Source: Alphaproteobacteria bacterium (lineage in GTDB: Bacteria; Pseudomonadota; Alphaproteobacteria; Bin95). Taken from it: 64,000 nucleotides of DNA. The position numbers were made by a program, and so were the translations under genes. Where the stretch lies: the NCBI GenBank assembly GCA_022822125.1, contig JAJECF010000191.1, forward strand, positions 13,813-77,812, read 5' to 3'. This document shows, piece after piece, positions 27,922 through 36,695 of this stretch (its first letter is position 1; every line of letters starts with the position of its first letter). A model generated the notes under the pieces. That model worked only from the letters and a program-made list of their open reading frames with translations. It did no database searches and was not told the DNA's origin.

Positions 27922-28887
27922 ATGCCTTTGCTTGAGGTCGAGAACCTCCGGGTCGAATTCCCGACCCGGCGCGGCGTGCTGGTCGCGGTGGACGATATCT
28001 CCTTCGCCATCGAGGAGGGCGAGGTGCTGGGCGTGGTCGGCGAATCGGGCGCTGGCAAGTCGCTCACCGGCATGTCGATCATCGGCCTGCTGGAGCCGCC
28101 GGGGCGGATTGCGGAGGGGTGCATCCGCCTCAACGGACGGCGCATCGACGATCTCGCGCCCGAGGCGATGCGCCGCATTCGCGGGAAACAAATCGGCGCC
28201 GTCTTCCAGGACCCGTTGACCAGCCTCAACCCGCTCTACACCGTCGGCCGCCAGTTGACCGAAACTATCTCGACACATCTCGATCTTGGCGAGCGGGCGG
28301 CGCGGGCAAGGGCGTTGGAGCTGCTTTCCGAAGTCGGCATCCCCGCCCCGGAGCGCCGCATCGACAGCTATCCGCACGAATTCTCCGGCGGCATGCGCCA
28401 GCGTGTGGTGATCGCGCTCGCGCTCGCGGCCAATCCGCGCCTGCTGATCGCCGACGAGCCGACGACGGCGCTCGACGTGTCGATCCAGGCGCAGATCATC
28501 GCTCTGCTGAAACGCCTCTGCCGCGAGCATGGCGCGGCGGTGATGCTGGTGACGCACGATATGGGCGTGATTGCGGAGACCGCGGACCGGGTGGCGGTGA
28601 TGTATGCCGGGCGGATCGCCGAAATCGGCCCGGTGCGCGATGTCATCCAGGCCCCGCGCCACCCCTATACCGAAGGCCTGATGGGCTCGATCCCGATCAT
28701 GGCAGAACGCCGGGACCGGCTGGTCCAGATCGAGGGCGCCATGCCCCGCCTTACCGAAATCCCGCCCGGCTGCGCCTTCGGGCCCCGCTGTCCGAAAGTC
28801 TTCGCCCGTTGCGGCCGCGAACGCCCGGACCTGATGGCGACAGGCAGCTCCAGCGAGGCCGCATGCTGGCTTTACGACGGCGGGTGA
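27922..28887 (+). CDS. Peptide/nickel ABC transporter ATPase (OppD/DppD type)
   Basis: 321 residues. Walker A GESGAGKS near residue 40, Q-loop [10 protein letters not shown], signature FSGGMRQR, Walker B LLIADEPT and the H-loop VTHD are intact. The C-terminal extension with GCAFGPRCP...CGRERPDL is the oligopeptide transporter extension with Fe-S-like cysteines. OppD usually pairs with OppF and two permeases, but neither is in this window; the next gene of the same system is the binding protein at 29527, with a toxin-antitoxin pair between them. Energises import of peptides or similar solutes. Confidence 0.92.
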   Translation: MPLLEVENLRVEFPTRRGVLVAVDDISFAIEEGEVLGVVGESGAGKSLTGMSIIGLLEPPGRIAEGCIRLNGRRIDDLAPEAMRRIRGKQIGAVFQDPLTSLNPLYTVGRQLTETISTHLDLGERAARARALELLSEVGIPAPERRIDSYPHEFSGGMRQRVVIALALAANPRLLIADEPTTALDVSIQAQIIALLKRLCREHGAAVMLVTHDMGVIAETADRVAVMYAGRIAEIGPVRDVIQAPRHPYTEGLMGSIPIMAERRDRLVQIEGAMPRLTEIPPGCAFGPRCPKVFARCGRERPDLMATGSSSEAACWLYDGG

Positions 28888-28929
28888 GAAGTCCTCGCGT
28901 TTTCGCGCAGAATTCCCCAATTGCATTTG

Positions 28930-28941
28930 ATGTAGTAACAT
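28930..28941 (+). promoter_or_regulatory. Candidate BrnA operator in the brnT promoter
   Basis: ATGTAGTAACAT is a short inverted repeat (ATGT / ACAT, 4-base spacer) ending 3 bases before the brnT ATG, in an AT-rich patch with TTGCAT just upstream (28921-28926). BrnA antitoxins are DNA-binding autorepressors of their operons, so an operator is expected here. The palindrome is short and could be chance. Confidence 0.4.
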
Positions 28942-28944
28942 AAA

Positions 28945-29220
28945 ATGAAAATCGAGTTCGACGAGGCAAAATGGGCGGTCACTCTAGAAGCCCGGGGACT
29001 GGATATGGCTCGGGCCGGCGATGTATTCGCGGGCGAGAGCCTGACTGTCCAGGATGACCGGCAGGACTACGGCGAGGACCGGTTTCTCACCGTCGGTTTT
29101 CTCGATGGCGAGATGGTGGTTCTTGTCTGGACACCGCGGCGGAATGCGCAGCGGATTATCAGTATGAGGAAGGCCAATGAACGGGAACGACGACTCTACG
29201 GTGCAAGACTTCGACCCTGA
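28945..29220 (+). CDS. brnT: BrnT-family ribonuclease toxin
   Basis: 91 residues of the BrnT type II toxin family (RelE-like fold, translation-arresting ribonuclease). It opens with the family's IEFDEAKWAVTLEARGLD, has the DRQDYGEDRF segment and ends with RRNAQRIISMRKANERERR, whose Arg/Lys-rich C-terminus carries the catalytic charged residues. It overlaps the antitoxin gene by 44 bases, a normal toxin-first BrnTA arrangement. It lies within an ABC transporter gene set between the ATPase and the binding protein. Confidence 0.93.
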   Translation: MKIEFDEAKWAVTLEARGLDMARAGDVFAGESLTVQDDRQDYGEDRFLTVGFLDGEMVVLVWTPRRNAQRIISMRKANERERRLYGARLRP

Positions 29221-29431
29221 CACTGCGCCTGACCTGTCGAGAGGCAGGTGGCCGGAGAAGTTCGCCAAGGCGCGGGTCAGGCGCGGGCGCCCCCCTGCCG
29301 CGACGCCGAAAGTCTCGACCACTATCCGCCTGTCGCAGGATGTGATCGACCATTTCAAGGCCGATGGACGCGGCTGGCAGACCCGGATCGACCGGGCTTT
29401 GCGGGAGTGGATTGCAAAGTCCACGGCCTGA
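29177..29431 (+). CDS. brnA: BrnA-family antitoxin
   Basis: 84 residues. The C-terminal half is a ribbon-helix-helix-like DNA-binding domain: VSTTIRLSQDVIDHF, a Gly-rich turn, then RIDRALREWI, typical of BrnA. The N-terminal half (charged, RWPEKFAKARVRRGRPP) would wrap BrnT. It starts inside the brnT frame (ATG 29177). Neutralises BrnT and represses the operon; the likely operator is just upstream of brnT. Confidence 0.92.
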   Translation: MNGNDDSTVQDFDPDTAPDLSRGRWPEKFAKARVRRGRPPAATPKVSTTIRLSQDVIDHFKADGRGWQTRIDRALREWIAKSTA

Positions 29432-29526
29432 CGCGAGAACAATTCGGGAGCGGGGCGGAGTCCATGACAATGGCAGGACATCCGGGTTAGGTTCCGCACC
29501 GCAACCGATCTTGGGAGGCTCCGAGG

Positions 29527-31101
29527 ATGCGACTCCGAACTGCAGCGGCGGCACTGGCCGCAACCATGGCCCTGGCGATGCCCGCGGGCGCCAAGACCTT
29601 CACTTGGTCGTTCCAGGGCGACGCGCAGGCGCTCGACCCCTATGTGCTGAACGAAACCTTCACGCTGGGCCTGCTCGGCAATGTCTATGAAGGGCTGATC
29701 CGGCGGGGGCCCGATCTCGACATCCAGCCCGCGCTCGCCGAACGCTGGGAAATTGTGGAGCCGAACCGGTGGCGCTTCCACCTGCGGCAGGGCGTCGTTT
29801 TCCACAACGGCAACAGTTTCAACGCAGACGATGTCGTCTTTTCCGCCGACCGCGTGCGCGCCGAGGGGTCGGACCTGACGACCCGTATCGCCAAAAGCGT
29901 CAAGGTGGAGAAGGTCGACGATTACACGGTCGATTTCGTGACCGACGGCCCCAATCCGATCCTGCATTCGGAGTGGGCGACCTGGTACATCATGGACAAG
30001 GAATGGGCGGAGGCGAACAACGCTACGGCGCCGACATCGCTGGCCGAAGGCACCGATAATTTCGCCGCCTTCAACGCCAACGGCACGGGCCCCTTCAAGG
30101 TCGTCAAGCGCGAAACCGATGTCGAGACGGTGCTGGAGCCCCATGAAGGCTGGTGGGATACGCCGAAGCACAACCTGACGCGCGTGGTGTTCAAGCCGAT
30201 CGGCTCCGATGCAACCCGCGTCGCGGCGCTGCTCTCCGGAGAGATCGACATGGCCTATCCTGTGCCGGTGCAGGACATCAAGCGCGTGGACGGGAATGAC
30301 GGCACCTCGGTGCTGATCGGCCCGGAGTTGCGCACGATCTTCCTCGGCCTCGACATCGCCCGCGACGAGCTTCTCTATTCGGGCGTCAAAGGCGCCAATC
30401 CGTTCAAGGATTTGCGAGTGCGGCAGGCCTTCTACCATGCGATCAATATCGACGCGATCCGCAAGAAGGTGATGCGCCGGCTGTCGGATCCCTCGGCGCT
30501 GATGATCTCACCGAAGCTCTTCCCCCATGCGCCCGGTATCGAGCGCCTCGCCTACGATCCGGACAAGGCGAAATCGCTGCTGGCGGAGGCCGGCTACGCC
30601 GAGGGCTTCGAGGTCGGCATGAACTGCCCGAACAACCGCTATGTGAACGACGAGCAGATCTGCATCGCGATTTCCTCGATGCTCGCCAAGGTCGGCGTCA
30701 AGGTGAACCTTGTGGCGGAGCCGAAGGCGCTCTTCTTCAAGAAGATCCTGGGCCCGAATTACGACACCAGCTTCTTCCTTCTCGGCTGGACGCCGGGTTC
30801 GTTCGATAGCTGGAACGTGCTCTACAACCTCCTAAATTGCAGAGAGGACACCGGGCGCGGCAAGTTCAATGTCGGCGGCTATTGCAACAAGGACGTCGAT
30901 GCGCTGACGGACAAGATCAAGGTCTCGACCGACGAGGCGGAACGCAACGCCATGATCGCGAAGGCCTATGAGATCGCCGCGTCGGAAGTCGGGACAATTC
31001 CCCTTCACCAGCAAGGACTTGCATGGGGCAAGAGCGATGCTGTCGATCTTGCCCAGCGCGCCGACAACCAGTTCATGCTCTACTATGTCATGAAGAAATA
31101 A
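29527..31101 (+). CDS. Periplasmic peptide/solute-binding protein (SBP_bac_5)
   Basis: 524 residues. Sec signal peptide (about 1-22, ending ...PAGA) followed by an SBP_bac_5 fold: QALDPYVLNETFTLGLLGNVYEGL, then LAERWEIVEPNRWRFHLRQG (the N-lobe hallmark) and KDLRVRQAFYHAINID. Binds peptides, opines or similar solutes for import with the OppD-like ATPase at 27922, but the two permeases and OppF are not adjacent. The start has TGGGAGG upstream. A GC-rich hairpin follows the stop. Confidence 0.9.
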   Translation: MRLRTAAAALAATMALAMPAGAKTFTWSFQGDAQALDPYVLNETFTLGLLGNVYEGLIRRGPDLDIQPALAERWEIVEPNRWRFHLRQGVVFHNGNSFNADDVVFSADRVRAEGSDLTTRIAKSVKVEKVDDYTVDFVTDGPNPILHSEWATWYIMDKEWAEANNATAPTSLAEGTDNFAAFNANGTGPFKVVKRETDVETVLEPHEGWWDTPKHNLTRVVFKPIGSDATRVAALLSGEIDMAYPVPVQDIKRVDGNDGTSVLIGPELRTIFLGLDIARDELLYSGVKGANPFKDLRVRQAFYHAINIDAIRKKVMRRLSDPSALMISPKLFPHAPGIERLAYDPDKAKSLLAEAGYAEGFEVGMNCPNNRYVNDEQICIAISSMLAKVGVKVNLVAEPKALFFKKILGPNYDTSFFLLGWTPGSFDSWNVLYNLLNCREDTGRGKFNVGGYCNKDVDALTDKIKVSTDEAERNAMIAKAYEIAASEVGTIPLHQQGLAWGKSDAVDLAQRADNQFMLYYVMKK

Positions 31102-31110
31102 GCGCCGGCG

Positions 31111-31144
31111 GGGGAGGGCAGGGGCCTTGCCACGGGCCCTCCCC
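31111..31144 (+). terminator. Hairpin after the binding-protein gene
   Basis: Nine-base stem GGGGAGGGC / GCCCTCCCC around a 16-base loop, 9 bases after the stop at 31101. No T-run follows, so it may be a weak terminator or a transcript-stabilising stem before the next gene. Confidence 0.4.
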
Positions 31145-31152
31145 ACGCCCAG

Positions 31153-31593
31153 ATGGCTGCTGCCATGACGGATGCTCTCTTCAAGCTTTATACGCGCGAC
31201 ATTCTCCGCCTTGCCGGGGGGATTTCCCGCGTGGGGCAATTGGACGATGCCGACGGGGCCGCGACCCGCACAAGCCGGCTCTGCGGCAGTGAAATGACGG
31301 TCGAGGTCTCAATAGAGGACGGCCGTATCGCGGACTATGCGCAGCGCATCCAGGCCTGCGCCTTCGGCCAGGCATCGGCGGCGCTGTTCGCGGAGGCCGC
31401 CCCCGGACGCAGCGCCGGCGAGGTCGAGGAAGGACGCGCCCGGGTGCAGGATTTCCTGAAGGGCGGACCGGCCCCGACGGGCGTCTGGAAGGCGTTCGAG
31501 CGCCTTGAGCCCGTGCGCGAGGTTCCGGCCCGCCACGGCGCGGTATTGCTGCCTTTCGAAACGACGCTGGCGGCGCTTCAGGCTGCGGCGTAG
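31153..31593 (+). CDS. NifU/IscU-like Fe-S scaffold protein lacking the third Cys
   Basis: 146 residues (142 if ATG 31165 is used) with an IscU-type fold. Two cluster cysteines are present: Cys44 in SRLCGSEM and Cys69 in QACAFGQAS. The third, expected within an HCSL-like motif, reads HGAV at 128-131, so Cys is Gly. This version recurs in an alphaproteobacterial subgroup as far as I recall, and may build or carry clusters with other ligands, or bind Zn. It overlaps the convergent Rieske gene by 16 bases. No nifS/iscS partner is nearby. Confidence 0.75.
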   Translation: MAAAMTDALFKLYTRDILRLAGGISRVGQLDDADGAATRTSRLCGSEMTVEVSIEDGRIADYAQRIQACAFGQASAALFAEAAPGRSAGEVEEGRARVQDFLKGGPAPTGVWKAFERLEPVREVPARHGAVLLPFETTLAALQAAA

Positions 31594-32726
31594 CGGTTCG
31601 CCGCGGTTTCGAAATGCGCGACGGCCGGCTCATTGCGGCCGATGGTGACATGCGCGTTCACTCCGGCCGCGAAACCTGCCTGGATCGTCTCGCCGGTCGG
31701 GAAATCCTCCTCGATCACGGTGCGCACCGCCAGATCGACATTCTTGTCCCAGTGAATGCGCGCTTTTTCGCTGCGCGCCGGCTCGGGGATGTAGAAGTCG
31801 AACAGGATCGTCGAAGCGCCCGGCCCGCCGCCCTTTTTCGGGAAGCAGCGCCAGACCTCCATATGATCCTTCTGGACGATGAAGGCGGTGTTCGGGAAGA
31901 ACACATAGACAAGCGCCGAGTTGTCCACGAGGTCCCAGTCTTCCGGCGGCTTCCCGCGCATCCCGCGGATGCCGTGGCGCGGCAGCACCTCGCGCAGATG
32001 CGGCCCGAACCCGTCATAGAGGCAGAGATTGCCGATGAAGATCGGGCCGACAGTGTTCTTGTGCAGGAAGGGGAAATGATAGGGCTCGAGGAAGGTGTCG
32101 ACGGCGATCTTCCAGTTCATGGAGAAGTCGAAACGCCGAGTGGAGTAGGGCGTCCATCCTTCCAGCCCGTAAGGCGCGAACTCCGCCGCCATGCCTTCCA
32201 GCAGTTCATCGACATCGAAAGGCTCGCCCGGCGTCGCCTGCACGAACACCATGCCGTGCTTCTCCGCAACCGGCAGAGCCGCCAGCCGGTGGCCGGCCCG
32301 TTCGACACCCGGGAAATTGCGTTCGTCGGGCAGGCCGATCAGCCGGCCATCGAGGTCGTAGGTCCAGCCGTGGTAGGGGCATGTAAAGGACGCCGCGCCG
32401 CAGCCCCGGCCCTCGGCGAGCCTTGCGCCCCGGTGGCGGCAGACATTCGCATACGCTCGCAATTCCCCGTCGCGGCCGCGGACGATCAGCACCGGAATAC
32501 CGGTCTCGTCGCTCGTGATCCAGTCGCCGGGATTGGGCAGCAGGCAGGATAACCCGGCGAATAGCGGCCGGCGTTGAAACAACTCCCGCCGCTCCCGCTC
32601 GGCCCGCTCCGGGCAGGTATAGGCGCTGACCGGCTGCCGGACCACCTCGGGCCAGACATCCGTCGTTCCCGCATCGAGATGCGCAAAAAGCCTGCGGGAC
32701 AGTTCCTGTTGAAGCTCAGCCTGCAT
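31578..32726 (-). CDS. Rieske-type aromatic-ring/amine oxygenase alpha subunit
   Basis: 382 residues. The Rieske [2Fe-2S] centre is C-R-H (NVCRHRGARL) and C-P-Y-H (FTCPYHGWTYDLDGRL). The mononuclear iron site is suggested by DTFLEPYHFPFLHKNT. This is the alpha subunit of a ring-hydroxylating or N-demethylating oxygenase; no reductase or ferredoxin gene is adjacent. ATG at 32726 overlaps the upstream mazG end by 11 bases, so it is the last gene of the long minus-strand operon from 41335, an unusual place for a catabolic enzyme. Substrate unknown. Confidence 0.9.
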   Translation of the reverse strand: MQAELQQELSRRLFAHLDAGTTDVWPEVVRQPVSAYTCPERAERERRELFQRRPLFAGLSCLLPNPGDWITSDETGIPVLIVRGRDGELRAYANVCRHRGARLAEGRGCGAASFTCPYHGWTYDLDGRLIGLPDERNFPGVERAGHRLAALPVAEKHGMVFVQATPGEPFDVDELLEGMAAEFAPYGLEGWTPYSTRRFDFSMNWKIAVDTFLEPYHFPFLHKNTVGPIFIGNLCLYDGFGPHLREVLPRHGIRGMRGKPPEDWDLVDNSALVYVFFPNTAFIVQKDHMEVWRCFPKKGGGPGASTILFDFYIPEPARSEKARIHWDKNVDLAVRTVIEEDFPTGETIQAGFAAGVNAHVTIGRNEPAVAHFETAANRYAAA

Positions 32727-34314
32727 CCCGTTCTTCCCGTTTGGCCCGGTCCCACAAACGATCCAGTTCCGCCAGCGGCGCCTTGTCCAGCGCCATGCGC
32801 TCCTTGTGCGCAAGGGCCTCGACGCGGCGAAAACGCCTTTCGAACCGGGCGTTTGCATCCCGCAACGCAGTTTCCGGCGCAACGCCGAGCTTACGCGCGA
32901 GATTGACGGCGGAAAAGAGCAGGTCGCCCAGTTCGGCCGGGATGTCGGCGTCCGGAGCGGCGATTTCATCCAGTTCCTCGCGCACCTTGTCGAAAACCGG
33001 CGCCGTATTCGGCCAGTCGAAGCCGATGCGCGCCACGCGGCGCTGCAGCTTCTCGGTGCGCATCAGCGCGGGCAGGGCCAGCGGCACGTCGTCCAGCACG
33101 CCGGAGCGCGCAGCGCCCGATTTCGCGGCCTTGCGCTGGCGCTCGCGCTCCTTGTGCGCCTCCCAGGTCCGGGCGTCGGCGGTTTCGGCGCCGCCGAAGA
33201 CATGGGGATGACGCGCGACCATCTTGGCCGAAACCGCATTGACGACATCGCCGAAGGCGAATGCGCCGCGTTCCTCGGCCATCCGTGCGTGGAACACGAC
33301 CTGGAAAAGCAGATCGCCCAGTTCCTCGCGCAGCGCATCGAGGTCTCCGGCGCGAATCGCTTCGGCGACTTCATAGGCTTCCTCGATCGTGTATGGCGCG
33401 ATGGTCTCGAATTTCTGTTCGATATCCCACGGACAACCGATAGAGGGCGCGCGCAGGGTCGCCATAATTTCCAGAAGAGAATCAATCGGTTGCATCCCAT
33501 TTATCGCATAATATATATTATGGGAAATTATGGCATGCGCATTCGGGCGTATGTCGAGAGTCATGCCGTCAATGCCGGGCCGAACGCCTTTCGGCAGTTC
33601 GGCGGCGAGTGTCCGGTAGTCCATATGATGATTGAGATGCGTCAGCACGACCCGGCTGGGCCCGAGTCGTTCGACCCACTCCAGCACGACCGGCAGGAAG
33701 GCGTGATTGCCGCTCGGAAAGTCCGCATGGCCGGCTCCCACGATCCAGGTCTCGATTCCCTCCAGCGCCTCGAACGCGGCGGCGTCGAGGGCCGATACAT
33801 CGGTGCTGTAAGCGAAGCTCCCGACCCTGAGCCCGGTGGACCGGCCGTGCCCGTGTTGCTGCTCGAAGGCCCGGAATTCGATGTCGGCGATCTCGAAGCG
33901 GTCTCCAACCGGATGCGGCGTCACGCAGGGCCGGAAATAAGGCGGTCCATCAACAGGTTCGGCAAAGGCATAGGGAAATCTCTGCCGGATCCGCTCAAGC
34001 ACGTCCGCTCGTCCGTAAACATCTATGGGGCCGCCGCGCGCTGTGCAGAGCGATTTCAGGTCGTCGATTCCGTGGATATGATCGGCATGGGCGTGGGTGT
34101 AGATGACCGCGTCCAGACGTCCACCGCCGACGGACAGCCATTGCTCGCGGAAATCCGGCCCCGTATCCACGACGATGCGCGCGCCAGCCGCCTCGATCAG
34201 GATGGAAGGACGCCGGCGGCGGTTGCGCGGATCGTCGGGGTCGCAGGCGCCCCAGTCGCCGCTTGCGACCGGCACGCCGGCCGAACCGCCGCAGCCGAGA
34301 ACCGTTACCCGCAA
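32716..34314 (-). CDS. MBL-fold hydrolase and MazG in one open frame
   Basis: 532 residues. Residues 1-258 form an MBL-fold phosphodiesterase like PhnP: THAHADHIHG metal motif, GTxG-like start GCGGSAGVP, and THLNHHMDY near 240. From about residue 274 the chain is MazG nucleoside triphosphate pyrophosphohydrolase: MQPIDSLLEIMATLR, CPWDIEQKFETIAPYTIEEA, and the EELGDLLFQ metal motif. They are normally separate. The ~15-residue join (NAHAIISHNIYYAING) comes from an AT-rich, palindrome-containing stretch lacking a stop. Translation of mazG alone could start at ATG 33495 (259 residues, a normal MazG length). Fusion or reading-through is therefore uncertain. It overlaps tatD by 10 bases. Confidence 0.8.
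   Translation of the reverse strand: MRVTVLGCGGSAGVPVASGDWGACDPDDPRNRRRRPSILIEAAGARIVVDTGPDFREQWLSVGGGRLDAVIYTHAHADHIHGIDDLKSLCTARGGPIDVYGRADVLERIRQRFPYAFAEPVDGPPYFRPCVTPHPVGDRFEIADIEFRAFEQQHGHGRSTGLRVGSFAYSTDVSALDAAAFEALEGIETWIVGAGHADFPSGNHAFLPVVLEWVERLGPSRVVLTHLNHHMDYRTLAAELPKGVRPGIDGMTLDIRPNAHAIISHNIYYAINGMQPIDSLLEIMATLRAPSIGCPWDIEQKFETIAPYTIEEAYEVAEAIRAGDLDALREELGDLLFQVVFHARMAEERGAFAFGDVVNAVSAKMVARHPHVFGGAETADARTWEAHKERERQRKAAKSGAARSGVLDDVPLALPALMRTEKLQRRVARIGFDWPNTAPVFDKVREELDEIAAPDADIPAELGDLLFSAVNLARKLGVAPETALRDANARFERRFRRVEALAHKERMALDKAPLAELDRLWDRAKREERDAG
33507..33522 (+). repeat. AT-rich 16-base palindrome at the MBL/MazG junction
   Basis: CATAATATATATTATG is a perfect palindrome of only A/T inside, with CCCAT and ATGGG flanks nearby and a repeated CCATAAT upstream. 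In a ~64% GC genome it stands out. It lies 12 bases upstream of the potential mazG start at 33495 on the minus strand, so it may hold a -10-like promoter element, an operator, or the remains of a small inserted palindromic unit. Confidence 0.6.
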
Positions 34315-35084
34315 CGCTGCGCTTTCGGAAACAGGCGGAAGAAATTGTCCGTGCTGGCCGCCGCAAACGCCTCTTCGGAAACGCCTTTCAGTTGGGCCGC
34401 AACCGCTGCGGTGTGAACGACATATGCCGGCTCGTTGCGTTTGCCCCTCATCGGCGCCGGAGCCAGAAACGGCGCGTCTGTCTCCACCAGCAACCGGTCG
34501 AGCGGCACGTCCGATGCGATCTCGCGCAGCGCTCCCGAATTCCGGAAGGTCACGATGCCCGAAAGCGAGATATAAAGCCCTAATTCCAGGGCCTTGTCTG
34601 CCAATGCGCGCCCGCTGCTGAAACAGTGCATCACGCCCGGAACCCGGCCTGCCGCTTCTTCCTCCAGAATCGTCGCTGTGTCGGCGTCGGCATTGCGGCT
34701 ATGCACGACGAAGGGAACGCCCGCGCGCCGGGCGGCGCGGATATGGCGGCGGAAACTCTCCTGCTGGAACTCGCGCGGGCTGCGGTCATAGTGGTAATCG
34801 AGCCCGGTTTCGCCGAGCGCAACCACCTTGGGATGTTCCGCAAAAGCGGAGAGACCGCCCTCTTCCGGTAATCCTTCGGCCTCGACATGGTGCGGATGCA
34901 GGCCGATCGCGCAAAACACGCTGTCATGGCGCTCTGCCAGCGCAATAACCGCCTCGGCCTGGCGGGGACGGGTGCAGATCGTCACCATACAGCCGACGCC
35001 TGCCTTCCCTGCGCGCTCCACCAGCGCCTCCACCTCGCCCTCGAAGTCCGGGAAATCGAGGTGGCAATGGCTGTCCACCAGCAT
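34305..35084 (-). CDS. tatD: TatD-family metal-dependent DNase
   Basis: 259 residues of the TatD/YcfH family of 3'-5' exonucleases and hydrolases. Metal ligands: HxH in SHCHLD (His6, His8), Glu in LGETGLDYHY, His in VVHSRNAD and MHCFSSG, and Asp in VETDAPFLAP. The ATG at 35084 shares one base with the metG stop (TGATG), so it is coupled. The metG-tatD-MBL order is a standard alphaproteobacterial run. The typical role is DNA repair and quality control. Confidence 0.95.
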   Translation of the reverse strand: MLVDSHCHLDFPDFEGEVEALVERAGKAGVGCMVTICTRPRQAEAVIALAERHDSVFCAIGLHPHHVEAEGLPEEGGLSAFAEHPKVVALGETGLDYHYDRSPREFQQESFRRHIRAARRAGVPFVVHSRNADADTATILEEEAAGRVPGVMHCFSSGRALADKALELGLYISLSGIVTFRNSGALREIASDVPLDRLLVETDAPFLAPAPMRGKRNEPAYVVHTAAVAAQLKGVSEEAFAAASTDNFFRLFPKAQRCG

Positions 35085-36634
35085 CAGATATCCTCGCCGC
35101 TATAGCGCGGGAACACGCCTTGCGGTTTGGGCAGCGCCCTGCCGGGGCTCAGCATTCCGGCCTCGCCGAACATGACGTAATTGCGGGCGTCGGTTTCCAC
35201 CGAAAGCTGGTCGAGTATGCGATGGGACGCATCCGGCATGAATGGCAGGGTCGCAAGCGCAAGGCCCCTGATGGCCTCCGCGGCGACGAACAGCACCGTG
35301 CCCATGCGTGCGGGGTCTGTCCTTCGAAGTGTCCAAGGCTCCTCGCGGGCAATATAGGCATTGGCGGCGCGCACGACGCGCCAGATGTCCTCCAGCGCCT
35401 CGTGGAAGGCCTGCCGGTCCATCGCGCTCCGCAACGGCTCGAGCAGGCCGCCGACCGCGCCGAGCAGCCCCTTGTCCTCAGCCGAGAACGCTCCCGGATC
35501 CGGCAGCCTGCCGCCGCAATTCCTGGCGATCATGGACAATGTGCGCTGCACCAGATTGCCGTAGTCATTGGCGAGTTCGCCGTTCATGCGCTGGACCATC
35601 GAGCGATGTGAAAAGTCGCCGTCATTGCCGAAAGGCACTTCCCGCAACAGGAAATAGCGGAGCTGGTCCAGCCCGTAGCGTTCGATCAGCTCGTAAGGAT
35701 CGATAACATTGCCGAGCGACTTGGAAATCTTCTCGCCCTCATTGGTCCACCAGCCATGGGCGAATACCCGCCTGGGCGGCGCCACGCCGGCAGCCATCAG
35801 GAACGCCGGCCAATAGACCGCGTGGAAGCGCACGATGTCCTTGCCGACCATATGGAGGTCGGCGGGCCAGTAGCGGGAGAAAAAGTCGCTGCTGGTCTCG
35901 GGATAGCCGACGGCAGTAACGTAATTGGTGAGCGCGTCGAGCCATACATACATGACATGGGCGTCGTCGCCGGGTACCGGAATGCCCCAGTTGAAGGTCG
36001 TGCGCGAGACCGACAGGTCCTGCAGCCCTCCCTTGACGAAACTGATGACCTCATTGCGCCGGCTTTGCGGCCCGATGAATTCGGGATTGGCCTCGTAGAA
36101 GGCCAGCAGGCGGTCCTGCCATTCCGAGAGCCGGAAGAAGTAGCTCGGCTCCTCCACCCACTCGCATTCGGCCCCGGTCGGCGCGATCCGGGCGCCGTCC
36201 TCCCGCTTCGTCACCTCCGCCTCGGTGAAGAACGCCTCGTCGCGCACCGAATACCAGCCGGCATAGGTCCCCGGATAGATATCCCCCGCAGCGACCAGCG
36301 CATCCCAGATGCCCCGGCTCGCCAGCCTGTGGCGGCGTTCCGTCGTACGAATGAAGTCGTCATTCGAGATATGCAGCGCTTCCGCCAGGCGGCGGAAATT
36401 ATCCGACATGCGGTCGGTGAAGGGCTGCGGCGCTTCGCCGGCCGCCGCCGCGGCCTTCTCCACCTTCTGCCCGTGCTCGTCCGTGCCGGTCAGGAACCGG
36501 ACATCATGGCCGTCGAGCCGCTTGAAGCGCGCCAGCACATCGCAGGCCAGCGTCGTGTACGCATGGCCGATATGCGGCGCATCGTTGACGTAGTAGATCG
36601 GCGTGGTGATGTAGAAGGGCGTGCCGTCGCTCAT
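35084..36634 (-). CDS. metG: Methionyl-tRNA synthetase
   Basis: Charges initiator and elongator tRNA-Met. 516 residues, the shorter form without the C-terminal tRNA-binding EMAP-like domain. HIGH motif is HIGH at 21-24 (PHIGHAY) and the KMSKS motif reads KISKS near 300, typical of class I. ATG at 36634 gives MSDGTPFYIT, the family start; the longer frame upstream is not needed. It sits 61 bases downstream of holB, the largest gap in this operon, where CCGGGTCC...GGGCCCGG could fold but no riboswitch or T-box is recognised. Confidence 0.97.
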   Translation of the reverse strand: MSDGTPFYITTPIYYVNDAPHIGHAYTTLACDVLARFKRLDGHDVRFLTGTDEHGQKVEKAAAAAGEAPQPFTDRMSDNFRRLAEALHISNDDFIRTTERRHRLASRGIWDALVAAGDIYPGTYAGWYSVRDEAFFTEAEVTKREDGARIAPTGAECEWVEEPSYFFRLSEWQDRLLAFYEANPEFIGPQSRRNEVISFVKGGLQDLSVSRTTFNWGIPVPGDDAHVMYVWLDALTNYVTAVGYPETSSDFFSRYWPADLHMVGKDIVRFHAVYWPAFLMAAGVAPPRRVFAHGWWTNEGEKISKSLGNVIDPYELIERYGLDQLRYFLLREVPFGNDGDFSHRSMVQRMNGELANDYGNLVQRTLSMIARNCGGRLPDPGAFSAEDKGLLGAVGGLLEPLRSAMDRQAFHEALEDIWRVVRAANAYIAREEPWTLRRTDPARMGTVLFVAAEAIRGLALATLPFMPDASHRILDQLSVETDARNYVMFGEAGMLSPGRALPKPQGVFPRYSGEDI

Positions 36635-36695
36635 TGGGGGCGAACATCCGGGTCCCGGAACAGGGCCCGGTTTGTCCCACTTATGATTCGGGGAA

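Noticed and set aside
21961..28887. A full genomic island with attachment sites at tRNA-Arg
   Set aside because: No integrase gene and no second copy of the tRNA 3' end was noticed by eye; only the suggestion is kept under findings.
36635..36695. A riboswitch or T-box in front of metG
   Set aside because: The 61-base gap is too short and shows only one simple GC stem; no conserved core is visible.
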